A stretch of DNA of 51,729 nucleotides from positions 1-51,729 of the forward strand of contig PAOB01000042.1 in NCBI GenBank assembly GCA_002708445.1. The letters are read 5' to 3'. A model generated the notes under the pieces. It had not been told where the DNA came from and made no database searches. It was given only the letters and a program-made list of their open reading frames with translations. Origin of the DNA: Candidatus Arcticimaribacter sp. GTDB taxonomy: Bacteria > Bacteroidota > Bacteroidia > Flavobacteriales > Flavobacteriaceae. The translations under genes and the position numbers were made by a program. The stretch's first letter is position 1. Every line of letters starts with the position of its first letter. Below are positions 33,066 to 42,722 of this stretch, one piece after another.

Positions 33066-34379
33066 CTATGCTTTATCCAAAAAATCTATGAACTTATCGG
33101 TCCATTTTTCTAAAATCGATTTTCTTTTTATGACTTTTCGTCTAGATTCAATCTGATCAACTCCTTCATTTACATGATCTTCTTTCGGTTCTAAATCAAC
33201 CTCATCCTCTTCAGGAGAACTGTTTTCCAGTGCATTCATCAATAAACCTACAGCCGTTGAAAAAGTTGGGCTTGCAGTCATAGTATCGGAGTCACCTGCC
33301 AAGTGTTCGTTGGGGTACCCAACACGGGTATCCATTCCGGTAATGTACTCTACCAATTGCTTCAAATGTTTTAGTTGGCTACCACCACCCGTAAGTACAA
33401 TTCCTGCGATCAACTTTTTCTTCTGTTCCTCATGCCCATAATTTTTAATTTCCAGAAAAGCCTGTTCAATAATTTCTATCACCCGAGCATTGATTATTTT
33501 AGAAAGTGTTTTTAAAGAAATTTCTTTAGGCTCTCTTCCTCTCAATCCTGGGATTGAAACTATTTCTGTTTCTTTATTTTCACCAGGCCATGCAGATCCA
33601 AATTTTACTTTTAAAAGTTCGGCTTGTTTGTGAATAATAGAACAGCCCTCTTTTACGTCTTCGGTAATTACATTTCCACCAAAGGGAATTACTGCTGTGT
33701 GACGAATAATACCATCTTTAAAAATAGCTAAGTCTGTTGTTCCACCTCCAATATCGATCAATGCAACTCCTGCTTCTTTTTCTTCTTGACTTAAAACAGC
33801 GTCTGAAGATGCTATTGGCTCCAAGGTTACTTTACCCATTGTAAGCCCTGCACTTTTGATACAGCGTCCGATATTACGAATTGAAGAAACTTGACCTACT
33901 ACAACATGAAAATTAGCTTCCAAACGACCTCCATACATTCCAATGGGCTCTTTTATTTCGGCCTGCCCATCAACCTTAAACTCTTGCGGAAGAACATGAA
34001 TGATCTCTTCGCCCGGAAGCATCACTAATTTGTGAACTTGATTAATTAGCTTTTCAATATCGTCTTCATTAATAACTTCATCAGCATTTTCTCGAGTAAT
34101 GTAGTCACTGTGCTGAAGACTTCTTATGTGCTGACCAGCTATCCCAACGATAACCTCGTCAATAGTGACTGATGCCTTCGCCTCAGCTTCTGTGACAGCT
34201 GCCTGAATCGATTGAATCGTCTGGGTGATGTTGTTTACAACTCCCCGATGAACACCTAAACTTTTTGATTTACCAATTCCAAGAACTTCTACTTTATCGT
34301 ATTCATTCTTTTGACCTACCATGGCAACTATTTTTGTAGTACCAATATCTAATCCGACGGATATGTGTTTGTTTTTCAT
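33066..34379 (-). CDS. ftsA: Cell division protein FtsA
   Basis: This 437-residue actin-fold ATPase tethers FtsZ to the membrane and recruits later divisome proteins. The fold starts with ISVGLDIGTTKIVAMVG (phosphate 1), followed by the 1C domain region (SVTIDEVIVGIAGQHIRSLQ), VALIDIGGGTTDLAIFKDG (phosphate 2) and IVLTGGGSQLKHLKQLVEYI (adenosine). A variable Glu/Asp-rich stretch precedes the C-terminal amphipathic helix ILEKWTDKFIDFLDKA, which fits the membrane-targeting sequence. It lies between ftsQ (6-base gap) and ftsZ (18-base gap). Confidence 0.95.
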   Translation of the reverse strand: MKNKHISVGLDIGTTKIVAMVGQKNEYDKVEVLGIGKSKSLGVHRGVVNNITQTIQSIQAAVTEAEAKASVTIDEVIVGIAGQHIRSLQHSDYITRENADEVINEDDIEKLINQVHKLVMLPGEEIIHVLPQEFKVDGQAEIKEPIGMYGGRLEANFHVVVGQVSSIRNIGRCIKSAGLTMGKVTLEPIASSDAVLSQEEKEAGVALIDIGGGTTDLAIFKDGIIRHTAVIPFGGNVITEDVKEGCSIIHKQAELLKVKFGSAWPGENKETEIVSIPGLRGREPKEISLKTLSKIINARVIEIIEQAFLEIKNYGHEEQKKKLIAGIVLTGGGSQLKHLKQLVEYITGMDTRVGYPNEHLAGDSDTMTASPTFSTAVGLLMNALENSSPEEDEVDLEPKEDHVNEGVDQIESRRKVIKRKSILEKWTDKFIDFLDKA

Positions 34380-34385
34380 AACTAA

Positions 34386-35096
34386 TCAACTTGACGCAAT
34401 TACTTGCTGATAATACTTTAAATTTATTTTAGTAAAATTTGGTTGCTCTTCTATTGAATCCAAATACTTACAAAATGTTTTTAATTTCATTACTTTTTGA
34501 TCAAAGGAGTTTAAATTTCCCCACTCAACAAGAAAATCGTAAGAACGCATTTTAAAAAAATACTTGCCCTTCTGGTTTTCTATTTCTATTATTTGACTTT
34601 TCAAAAATTCATCTTTATTCACTTTCTGTATTAAAACAATCAGCTCTTTAATTTTTTCATCACTCGGATTTCCAAAGAAAAGGGGAACATGTGCACTAAA
34701 ATTATCCGAAAGAGGAATTTTTACCGCATCTAGGTCCACATAAAAAGATTCCTCCCCAATAATTCTAAGCAAGGGAGTGCGTTCTTCAACTCTGACTATC
34801 AGCAGTTTTGATTGAGACATAAATATCTCAGCATTTAAGATGACGTCATAAGCTTCTAATTCAGCCTCAATACTACTCAAAGCTAAAGTATCTTTTACTC
34901 CAATATGAGATAACGGTTCGTTTTGTATTAACAATTTATCAACCATTTCAACATTCAAGAAATTATGTGTGTCATTTGCGAAAATTACCTCGAGACGTTC
35001 TATTTCTCGTTGATCATTTCTCCATTGAGAAACAACAATTAAACCTAACAACAAAAACGACACCACAAAAAAGCCTAAGTATTTATGTAATTTCAT
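34386..35096 (-). CDS. ftsQ: Cell division protein FtsQ/DivIB
   Basis: This 236-residue bitopic protein has a short cytoplasmic start, one transmembrane helix (about 8-25, LGFFVVSFLLLGLIVVSQW) and a periplasmic part. The part resembling POTRA and beta domains includes RLEVIFANDTHNFLNVEMVDKLL and AEIFMSQSKLLIVRVEERTPLLRI, followed by FYVDLDAVKIPLS. FtsQ links FtsL and FtsB to the divisome and controls septal synthesis. Primary sequence is poorly conserved in this family. The assignment rests on topology, the RVEERTPLLRI segment and position between murC (14-base overlap) and ftsA. Confidence 0.9.
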   Translation of the reverse strand: MKLHKYLGFFVVSFLLLGLIVVSQWRNDQREIERLEVIFANDTHNFLNVEMVDKLLIQNEPLSHIGVKDTLALSSIEAELEAYDVILNAEIFMSQSKLLIVRVEERTPLLRIIGEESFYVDLDAVKIPLSDNFSAHVPLFFGNPSDEKIKELIVLIQKVNKDEFLKSQIIEIENQKGKYFFKMRSYDFLVEWGNLNSFDQKVMKLKTFCKYLDSIEEQPNFTKINLKYYQQVIASS

Positions 35097-36429
35097 GAAG
35101 CATTAATTTATGTTTAAGACCCACTACTTCGGCACCAATATCACCCGCACCAAGAATAGCTATTATCCGTTCGTTTACGTTAGTTAACAAATCTCCCAAC
35201 TCCTTTTTTGAAACCAGTTCAACAGAGGTTCCTTTAATTTTATTCATCAAAGCTTGTGCACTAATCCCCGGAATTGGAAGCTCTCTTGCTGGATAGATTT
35301 CCAATAAAATTACTCGATCAAAAAGGGATAACACTGAAGCAAAATCCTCCATAAAATCTCGAGTTCTTGAAAATAAATGAGGCTGAAACACCACACATTT
35401 TTTATCCTCTGGAAAACTTAATTTTAAGGTCTCAAAAACAGCTTTTATTTCTGTTGGATGGTGTGCATAATCGTCAATTAGAACACGATTTTTTTGGTCG
35501 ATAAGAACCTGAAGACGTCTTTCTACTCCTGGAAAAGTAGCTAAGTTTTTTGTTAACTCTTCAAGCGAAAGTCCCGCTTTATTTGCCATCACCAATGCAG
35601 CAAGCGCATTAGACAAATTATGTTTCCCCAATTGATTGAAAAACTGATTTTTCAACACAGCATTGGGTGTATGTAAATTGAAGTAAACACCTGTTGAAAC
35701 AGGTTTTATCTGATCTACATAAAAATCTGCATTTTCCGAAACACTGAAAGTCACCCCATCTAAGGGTAAAGCTTTTTCTACAATTAAAGTATCTTTTACC
35801 TGAGCTGCAAAATTACGATAAGCCTCACTCAAGCTGTCTGCGTCTTCATAAATATCGAGATGATCTGCATCTATTGATGTAACACAAGCAATTGTTGGTT
35901 TTAAATGAAAAAATGAACGGTCAAATTCATCAGCCTCAACAATAGTGTAAACATTACCCCGAGACATCATATTTGTTTTAGAATCTTGAAAAACCCCACC
36001 TATGAAGGCAGTGTATGAAGCTTTTGATTGTTCAAATAAATGAGTTAAAATAGCTGTAGTAGTAGTTTTTCCGTGAGTTCCTGCAACCGCCAAACAAATA
36101 GTACCACGGGTTAAATCTCCCAAAAGAGCAGCGCGCTTTACTACATCATTTCCTTGATTAATATAAAAATTAAATTGAGGATGATTTTTTGGAATTGCCG
36201 GAGTGTAAACAATCAATGTTTGTTTAGATAAAACTGCTGTTGGCAAAGCATCAACTGATGAATCAAAAACTACTGTAATCCCTAATGCCTGAAGAGAACT
36301 AATTACAGCAGAGGGAGTCTTATCGTAACCGTAAACCTCAGCTCCTTGTAAAACGAGATAACGAGCAATTGATGACATTCCGATACCCCCGATACCAATA
36401 AAATAATATGTTTGTTTTTTGAAATTCAC
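35083..36429 (-). CDS. murC: UDP-N-acetylmuramate--L-alanine ligase
   Basis: This 448-residue ligase adds L-alanine to UDP-MurNAc, the first amino acid of the peptidoglycan stem. The N-terminal Rossmann domain has YYFIGIGGIGMSSIARYL. The central ATPase has GTHGKTTT (117-124), EADEFDRSFFHLKP and ADHLDIYED. The C-terminal domain has DDYAHHPTEI and VVFQPHLFSRTRDF, both MurC-specific. It shares base 36429 with the end of murG and overlaps ftsQ by 14 bases. Confidence 0.96.
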   Translation of the reverse strand: MNFKKQTYYFIGIGGIGMSSIARYLVLQGAEVYGYDKTPSAVISSLQALGITVVFDSSVDALPTAVLSKQTLIVYTPAIPKNHPQFNFYINQGNDVVKRAALLGDLTRGTICLAVAGTHGKTTTTAILTHLFEQSKASYTAFIGGVFQDSKTNMMSRGNVYTIVEADEFDRSFFHLKPTIACVTSIDADHLDIYEDADSLSEAYRNFAAQVKDTLIVEKALPLDGVTFSVSENADFYVDQIKPVSTGVYFNLHTPNAVLKNQFFNQLGKHNLSNALAALVMANKAGLSLEELTKNLATFPGVERRLQVLIDQKNRVLIDDYAHHPTEIKAVFETLKLSFPEDKKCVVFQPHLFSRTRDFMEDFASVLSLFDRVILLEIYPARELPIPGISAQALMNKIKGTSVELVSKKELGDLLTNVNERIIAILGAGDIGAEVVGLKHKLMLHEIT

Positions 36430-37517
36430 TAAACTTTTAATTCTTGGGTTATTTTTAATACTATGTCTTGCGTTGCGTTGGGTCGGGCAAACTCTGAGAG
36501 CTTTTCTCTTACGTCTTTTTCATCAACACTCATGAGTTGATTTATTGATTCCTTGAATTGATCCTTTAAATCATTTTCAGAGAGAATAAATGCTCCCCCA
36601 GAATTCGCTAAAAATTTAGCGTTATGGTATTGATGGTTTTCTGCTACATTAGGTGATGGAATCAATAAAACAGGTTTGCCCACAAGTGCTAATTCCGAAA
36701 CCGAACTTGCCCCTGCCCTCGAAATTATTAAATCTGAGGCCGCATACAACAAATCCATTTCCTGTAAAAATGCATGCACCTGTACATGGTTCAGTTTATT
36801 GTGCTTTTGAAATTGATCGTAATACAACTTTCCACATTGCCAAATCAATTGAATTCCTAAATCAGAGAAAAAGGACAAATGAGATTCTATGACTTGATTG
36901 ATCCGATCTGCCCCTAAGCTGCCACCTAAAACAACCAAGGTTTTTTTTGATGAATCCAATTTAAAAAACTGAAAAGCTTGCTCACGTTTTAAACCCACTT
37001 CTAGCAATGCTTTTCGCACAGGATTTCCAGTTAAACTGATTTTGTTTTCTGGAAAAAAACGATCCATATTTGGAAAAGCAACAGCAATTACATCAACTCG
37101 TTTACCTAAAATTTTGTTGGTAATTCCTGCATAAGAATTTTGCTCTTGAATGAGGGTTTTAATTTTAAAATAATGAGCTATTAGAAGAATTGGTCCGCTG
37201 GCAAATCCTCCTGTTCCAATCACAAAATTTGGTCGAAACCTCAACAAAATTAATGCGGATTGAAAAAAACTAACAATCAATTTTAATGGAAATAATATGT
37301 TTTTAAAAAAAGAACCCCTTTGCAAACCTGAAATCCATATCCCCTTAATTGTATAACCTGCCTTGGGTATTTTTTCCATTTCCATTTTCCCCTTTGCGCC
37401 AACAAATAAAAATTTTGTGTCAGAAAAAGAATCTCCCAAGGCATCTGCAATAGCAATTGCCGGGTAAATATGTCCACCCGTTCCTCCTCCTGATATGATA
37501 AATTTAAAGGGTTTCAC
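36429..37517 (-). CDS. murG: Lipid II synthase MurG (UDP-GlcNAc transferase)
   Basis: This 362-residue GT-B glycosyltransferase transfers GlcNAc to lipid I on the cytoplasmic face of the membrane to give lipid II. Motifs are ISGGGTGGHIYPAIAIADAL with GGGTGGH at 10-16, RPNFVIGTGGFASGPIL, QEQNSYAGITNKIL, TGNPVR and LVVLGGSLGADRIN. ISRAGASSVSELALVGKPVLL and NHQYHNAKFL are also present. A hydrophobic patch near LKLIVSFFQSALILL fits membrane association. It overlaps ftsW by 14 bases. Confidence 0.96.
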   Translation of the reverse strand: MKPFKFIISGGGTGGHIYPAIAIADALGDSFSDTKFLFVGAKGKMEMEKIPKAGYTIKGIWISGLQRGSFFKNILFPLKLIVSFFQSALILLRFRPNFVIGTGGFASGPILLIAHYFKIKTLIQEQNSYAGITNKILGKRVDVIAVAFPNMDRFFPENKISLTGNPVRKALLEVGLKREQAFQFFKLDSSKKTLVVLGGSLGADRINQVIESHLSFFSDLGIQLIWQCGKLYYDQFQKHNKLNHVQVHAFLQEMDLLYAASDLIISRAGASSVSELALVGKPVLLIPSPNVAENHQYHNAKFLANSGGAFILSENDLKDQFKESINQLMSVDEKDVREKLSEFARPNATQDIVLKITQELKV

Positions 37518-38712
37518 TTAAAATAGCTAAAGGGTTATCTTCACTCGAAACTTTCGTTTCACTTTCTTCTCCATTATTATAATAAGCCGCACTTACGCTT
37601 AAAATAACTCCAAAGGCAATACACGTCATCCAAGCCGCTGTTCCACCACTACTTACCATAGGTAAGGTTTGACCTGTTACTGGCAAAATCTGAACTGCAA
37701 CTCCCATATTGATTAAGGCTTGAAAAATAATTGGTACTCCTACCCCAATAACCACTAGTTTTCCAAAAATGGTTGGGGTTCTATGTGAAATAACAATAAT
37801 TCTAAAAAGAATAATTAAGTAAGAAAGTATCAATCCAATTCCTCCAACAAGTCCAAATTCTTCAACAATAATTGCATAAATAAAATCAGAACTACTCTGC
37901 GGTAAGAAATTTTTCATAACACTTTTACCTACACCCAAACCTGTTACTCCTCCTGTTGCAATAGCAATTTTAGCTCGTTCTACTTGATAATTGTCTGAGC
38001 CTGCTGCAGTGGATTGTTTGTAGTTTTCAATTCGGCTGATCCAAGTATCTACACGGTTAGGAATAGCCTCTGGAAAAGCCTTTGCTGTCAAAACAAAAAG
38101 AGTTAAAACCAAAAGTGCTACTCCCAGTACAACCAAGAGATGTTGCATAGGATAACCCCCTAAAAATACCAGCATCATAACCATCAAGAATATCAATACG
38201 GCAGTTGATAAATTTGAAGGCAAAATGAGCAGCACCACCAACGAAACTGGAAGCCACAAGGGTACAATTGATGCCTTAAATGTTTGAGGGGTTTCATTAT
38301 TTTTCGAAAGATAATAGGCAACATAAATCATCAAAACAACAGATGCCAATGTAGAGGTTTGAAAACTCAATCCAACAAAGGGAATCCGAATCCAACGACT
38401 GGCATTTGCTCCGTCGATAATTGTTCCTTGAGTTGCAGTGTAGAGCAACAACAAGATCGATACAGGAAGTAATAAAATTGAAATTCCTTTGAAATACTGA
38501 TAAGGAATTTTATGAACTCCAATCATGAATCCAAAACCAAAAATCAATATCAGCATGTGCTTGAAAAGATATTCCCAAGGCGTACCTTTTCCGACCACAT
38601 AAGCCAGGTTTGAACTTGCACTAAAAACTGGAAAAAATGAAAATATTGCCAACAAAGCAAGAATTCCCCACAATACCAAATCACCACTAAATAGGTTGTA
38701 CTTTTTATTCAT
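37504..38712 (-). CDS. ftsW: FtsW/RodA-family (SEDS) septal peptidoglycan polymerase
   Basis: This 402-residue protein with about ten transmembrane helices belongs to the SEDS glycosyltransferases that polymerise lipid II with a cognate class B PBP, here FtsI encoded in the same operon. Family segments are GANASRWIRIPFVGLSFQTS, LILPSNLSTAVLIFLMVMM, DNYQVERAKIAIATGGVTGL, LPQSSSDFIYAIIVEEFGLV and the C-terminal LPVTGQTLPMVSSGGTAAWM. Position between murD and murG favours FtsW over RodA. The start shares a base with the murD end. Confidence 0.94.
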   Translation of the reverse strand: MNKKYNLFSGDLVLWGILALLAIFSFFPVFSASSNLAYVVGKGTPWEYLFKHMLILIFGFGFMIGVHKIPYQYFKGISILLLPVSILLLLYTATQGTIIDGANASRWIRIPFVGLSFQTSTLASVVLMIYVAYYLSKNNETPQTFKASIVPLWLPVSLVVLLILPSNLSTAVLIFLMVMMLVFLGGYPMQHLLVVLGVALLVLTLFVLTAKAFPEAIPNRVDTWISRIENYKQSTAAGSDNYQVERAKIAIATGGVTGLGVGKSVMKNFLPQSSSDFIYAIIVEEFGLVGGIGLILSYLIILFRIIVISHRTPTIFGKLVVIGVGVPIIFQALINMGVAVQILPVTGQTLPMVSSGGTAAWMTCIAFGVILSVSAAYYNNGEESETKVSSEDNPLAILSETL

Positions 38713-40052
38713 TACAAATTTCTAACTGCTTGTTTAAATTGATTCCCTCGATCTTCATAATTTTTAAATAAATCAAAACTTGCACAGGCTGGAGAAAGCA
38801 AAACAGTCTCCTTTTTATTTGCAATTTTGTGAGCGATTTTCACAGCCTCATCAACAGATTGTGTTTCGATAATAATTTCAACAACAGGACTAAAAACCTC
38901 TAGAAGCTTTGCATTATCGACACCTAAGCAAACAATAGCCTTCACTTTTTCACGAACCAAAGGCATAAGTGCACTGTAGTCATTCCCTTTATCTACACCT
39001 CCTGCAATCCATACGACTTGCGATCGCACGCTATCCAAAGCATAATAGGTAGCATTTACATTAGTAGCTTTAGAATCATTGATGTAGTTCACGTTTTGAA
39101 TTTTAAGAAAATGCTCCAATCGATGAGGTAATCCTCTAAAACTCGTTAGACTTTCTCGTATGGAATCTTTACTAACTTCAAGAAGTTGAGCTACAGAAAC
39201 GGCTGCCATTGCGTTGAGCAAATTATGCCTCCCTTTAAGCTGAAATTGATTTGTTTGTATCATCGTGTTTGATTTATCTCGTTGAACTATTATGTGATCA
39301 TCAGTGGTGTAAGTACCATGATTACTAGGTTTCTGAAAACCAAAAGGAATTTTAGAAACGGATGTATTAACAGTATTTAATGCTTCAAGCAAAACAGGGT
39401 CCTCAGAATTAAATACTAAAAACTGATTTGATGTTTGATTTTCTATGATACGTAATTTTGAGGCTACATATTTTGAAAAATCGTTTTCATATCGATCCAA
39501 ATGATCGGGGGTAATATTAGTAATCACAGCAACTTCTGGTTTGAATTTATGAATGTCATCCAATTGAAAACTGCTGATTTCTAAAACATAAACGTCTCGA
39601 TCAGTTTCTGCTACCTGACGAGCAAAACTGTATCCAATATTTCCGGCAATACCAGCATTAATCCCAGACTCTTTTAACAAATAATGGGTCAATAAAGTTG
39701 TAGTAGTCTTTCCATTGCTTCCTGTTATTCCAATTAGAGTAGCAGAAGTAAATCTACTGGCAAATTCGATTTCTGAGACTACTTTAATTCCAGAAGAGCG
39801 AACTTGCCGCATCAAATCAATATGATCTGGAATACCTGGGCTTTTCATAACCAAGGACGCCTGAAGTATTCTTTCCAGATCGTGACCTCCCTCCTCAAAA
39901 TGAATCCCCAGTTTTATCAATTCAGCTTTGATTTGATCAGAAATACTTCCTGCATCAGAAAGAAAAACATCAAAGCCTTCTTTTACTGCCAAAATTGCAG
40001 TCCCAATTCCGCTTTCTCCACCTCCCAATATGACCAGTTTTTCTGCCATCAT
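38712..40052 (-). CDS. murD: UDP-N-acetylmuramoylalanine--D-glutamate ligase
   Basis: This 446-residue ligase adds D-glutamate to UDP-MurNAc-L-Ala. The N-terminal fold has [17 protein letters not shown] and MKSPGIP. The ATPase domain has [14 protein letters not shown] (GSNGKTTT at 111-118), [20 protein letters not shown] and [13 protein letters not shown]. The C-terminal domain has [28 protein letters not shown] and [20 protein letters not shown], all MurD-typical. It overlaps mraY by 4 bases (ATGA-type junction), implying coupled translation. Confidence 0.96.
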   Translation of the reverse strand: MMAEKLVILGGGESGIGTAILAVKEGFDVFLSDAGSISDQIKAELIKLGIHFEEGGHDLERILQASLVMKSPGIPDHIDLMRQVRSSGIKVVSEIEFASRFTSATLIGITGSNGKTTTTLLTHYLLKESGINAGIAGNIGYSFARQVAETDRDVYVLEISSFQLDDIHKFKPEVAVITNITPDHLDRYENDFSKYVASKLRIIENQTSNQFLVFNSEDPVLLEALNTVNTSVSKIPFGFQKPSNHGTYTTDDHIIVQRDKSNTMIQTNQFQLKGRHNLLNAMAAVSVAQLLEVSKDSIRESLTSFRGLPHRLEHFLKIQNVNYINDSKATNVNATYYALDSVRSQVVWIAGGVDKGNDYSALMPLVREKVKAIVCLGVDNAKLLEVFSPVVEIIIETQSVDEAVKIAHKIANKKETVLLSPACASFDLFKNYEDRGNQFKQAVRNL

Positions 40053-41260
40053 CGAATTTTGAGTGTTACTATTGTTAACACACTAAGGAGAATTCCAATA
40101 ATCCAAAAGCGAGCTACAATTTTACTTTCATGATATCCCAACTTTTGATAATGATGATGCAAAGGAGCCATCAAAAAAATACGCTTGCCCTCACCCGTTT
40201 TTTTGCGGGTGTATTTAAAATACCCTACCTGAAGTACAACGGACAAATTTTCAATTACAAAAATTCCACATAAAAGAGGCAACAACAGCTCTTTGCGAAC
40301 CATTAAAGCAATTACCGCTATTATGGCTCCAATAGTCAAACTTCCAGTATCTCCCATAAAGACTTGAGCAGGAAAAGTATTGTACCACAAGAACCCAATT
40401 AGTGCTCCCAAAAAGGATGCTACAAAAATGGTTATCTCACCAGCATTTGGAATGTACATTACGTTGAGGTAATTTGAAAAAATAATATTTCCCGATACCC
40501 AAGCAAAAATCCCTAATGTAAAAACCATGATTGCAGAACTGCCTGCTGCCAGTCCATCGATCCCGTCTGTTAAGTTTGCTCCATTTGAAAAAGCAGTAAC
40601 TAGGAAAACAACAAAAGGAATAAATACAATCCAAGCATAAGGTGTTGCATTTGGAATCCAATCAATCAGCAGAGCATAATCAAATTCATTGTTCTTTAAA
40701 AATGGAATTGTTGTAATGGTAGATTTGTCATCTTTTGAAAAACCTTCAATCCCGTGATCAAATTGAGGGCTTGATTGTTCCAGTCTGACAACTACTTCGG
40801 AATGAAAGTACAAGGTTGATCCCACTACGATTCCCAAAATGACCTGTCCAATAATCTTAAAAACTCCCTTAAGACCTTCTTTGTCTTTTCGGAAAACTTT
40901 AATGTAATCGTCTAAAAAACCTATCGCACCCATCCAAACCGTGGTAAAAATTAAAAGTAAGATGTAAATGTTATCGAGCTGAGCGATCAAGAGCACAGGG
41001 ATCAAAGTACTCATAATGATAATGAGTCCTCCCATTGTTGGAGTCCCTGATTTTTGAGCTTGTCCCTCCAAACCAAGTTCGCGGACAGATTCACCAATTT
41101 GCTTGGTCTTTAGGTATTCAATAATTATTTTTCCAAAAAGGGTAGAAAACATCAGCGCAAATAGAACAGAGAGAGCTGCTCTGAATGACAAAAACTGAAA
41201 TAGGCTTGCCCCTGGTAACTGATACTGGTTTTCTAAATACTCAAATAAATAGTACAACAT
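40049..41260 (-). CDS. mraY: Phospho-N-acetylmuramoyl-pentapeptide transferase
   Basis: This 403-residue membrane enzyme makes lipid I from UDP-MurNAc-pentapeptide and undecaprenyl phosphate. It has about ten transmembrane helices, [19 protein letters not shown], the aspartate motif [38 protein letters not shown] and the C-terminal [18 protein letters not shown]. It is about 40 residues longer than the E. coli enzyme because of an inserted segment around 165-195 ([20 protein letters not shown]), as is usual for the phylum. One base separates it from murE. Confidence 0.96.
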   Translation of the reverse strand: MLYYLFEYLENQYQLPGASLFQFLSFRAALSVLFALMFSTLFGKIIIEYLKTKQIGESVRELGLEGQAQKSGTPTMGGLIIIMSTLIPVLLIAQLDNIYILLLIFTTVWMGAIGFLDDYIKVFRKDKEGLKGVFKIIGQVILGIVVGSTLYFHSEVVVRLEQSSPQFDHGIEGFSKDDKSTITTIPFLKNNEFDYALLIDWIPNATPYAWIVFIPFVVFLVTAFSNGANLTDGIDGLAAGSSAIMVFTLGIFAWVSGNIIFSNYLNVMYIPNAGEITIFVASFLGALIGFLWYNTFPAQVFMGDTGSLTIGAIIAVIALMVRKELLLPLLCGIFVIENLSVVLQVGYFKYTRKKTGEGKRIFLMAPLHHHYQKLGYHESKIVARFWIIGILLSVLTIVTLKIR

Positions 41261-41261
41261 A

Positions 41262-42722
41262 TTAAGATAATTTCAATAGTATTTCTTTTGTCACTAGATA
41301 ATCGTCAAATTCTGTTTTGACTCCTTTTATTTCCTGATAAGTTTCATGACCTTTTCCAACAATGAGCAAAATGTCTTTATTGGTCAAGAGCATACAAGCA
41401 GCTTTAATTGCTTCTTTTCGATCACTAATTTTAAGTGTTTTTTTGTAATCCTCAGGAGCAACCCCAGCTTCCATATCTGCAATAATCGCATCGGGGTCTT
41501 CTGACCTTGGATTATCCGAAGTAAAAACAACTCGATCGCTCAAACTTGCAGCAATTGTGGCCATCTTGGGTCTTTTCCCTTGGTCTCGTTCTCCACCACA
41601 TCCCACAACAGTTATTAAATTTTCGTTTTTAGTTCGAACAGAATTAATAGTTTCCAAAACATTTTTTAGGGCATCGGGAGTATGAGCATAATCAACTATT
41701 GCCAAAATACCTTTGGGACCCTGTAAGGTTTCGAAACGACCCCTCACATTCTTGAGTTTACTGATCTCGGCCAATACCTCAAGAGGCTTTTGATCTAGAA
41801 GTAAAGCAATTGCATAAATAGCCAAAAGATTAGATGCATTAAAATTCCCAATCATTGGGGTCCATAACTCTTGATTGTCAAACTTTATTTGCATCCCTGT
41901 AAATTGATGTTCTAAAATTTGAGCGCGATAATCTGCATAATTTTCAAGTCCAAATGATTTTTTCTTTGCTCGTGTATTTTGGAGCATAAATCCCGCGTTT
42001 TTATCATCTCCATTGACCAATGCAAATGCTGATTTTGGCAGCATATCAAAAAATATTTTTTTAGTATCTCGATAATCTGCAAAAGTTCCGTGATAGTCTA
42101 AGTGATCTCTTGTAAGGTTGGTAAATACTCCTCCTTTAAAATTCAATCCATGAATTCGTTTTTGGTGAATCCCATGTGAGGAAACTTCCATAAAACAATG
42201 ACTTATCCCAAGGGCAACCATTACGCTTAAGTGCTTGTTAATTTCCATAGGATCAGGAGTCGTGTGTGTTGCCTGAATTACATTACCCCCATATTTAATA
42301 GCAACTGTTGAAAGTAATCCGGGCGCATAGCCCATGTGAGTAAATAACTCAAAACATAAACTGGCAATGGTAGTTTTACCATTGGTTCCGGTTATTCCAA
42401 TAAGTTCAAGATTACGAGAGGGATTTTCGTAATAATTATCTGCTAAAACTGCCAATGCAATTCGAGTATCTTGAACCCTTATTAATGTAGTTTTTGAAAA
42501 ATCATGATCAATTTCATCTTCAACAATTATTACTTGAGCCCCCTTTTCAATTGCCTTATCAATGTATTTATGACCATCTACTAAGTCTCCTTTTACAGCA
42601 ACAAAAACACTGTCTTTTTCGACTTTCCTAGAATCATAAACAACAGTACTAATCTGTTTGTCCAAAGAGCCATAGGTTTGCTCAATGGCAACTCCAAATA
42701 ATATGTTCTTTAACTTTTTCAT
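41262..42722 (-). CDS. murE: UDP-N-acetylmuramoyl-tripeptide synthetase, meso-diaminopimelate type
   Basis: This 486-residue ligase adds the third stem residue to UDP-MurNAc-L-Ala-D-Glu. Motifs are [18 protein letters not shown], the P-loop [13 protein letters not shown] (110-122), [39 protein letters not shown] and [22 protein letters not shown] (403-410) follows; the DNPR tetrad selects meso-diaminopimelate rather than lysine, so the peptidoglycan is of the diaminopimelate type. It overlaps ftsI by 4 bases. Confidence 0.96.
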   Translation of the reverse strand: MKKLKNILFGVAIEQTYGSLDKQISTVVYDSRKVEKDSVFVAVKGDLVDGHKYIDKAIEKGAQVIIVEDEIDHDFSKTTLIRVQDTRIALAVLADNYYENPSRNLELIGITGTNGKTTIASLCFELFTHMGYAPGLLSTVAIKYGGNVIQATHTTPDPMEINKHLSVMVALGISHCFMEVSSHGIHQKRIHGLNFKGGVFTNLTRDHLDYHGTFADYRDTKKIFFDMLPKSAFALVNGDDKNAGFMLQNTRAKKKSFGLENYADYRAQILEHQFTGMQIKFDNQELWTPMIGNFNASNLLAIYAIALLLDQKPLEVLAEISKLKNVRGRFETLQGPKGILAIVDYAHTPDALKNVLETINSVRTKNENLITVVGCGGERDQGKRPKMATIAASLSDRVVFTSDNPRSEDPDAIIADMEAGVAPEDYKKTLKISDRKEAIKAACMLLTNKDILLIVGKGHETYQEIKGVKTEFDDYLVTKEILLKLS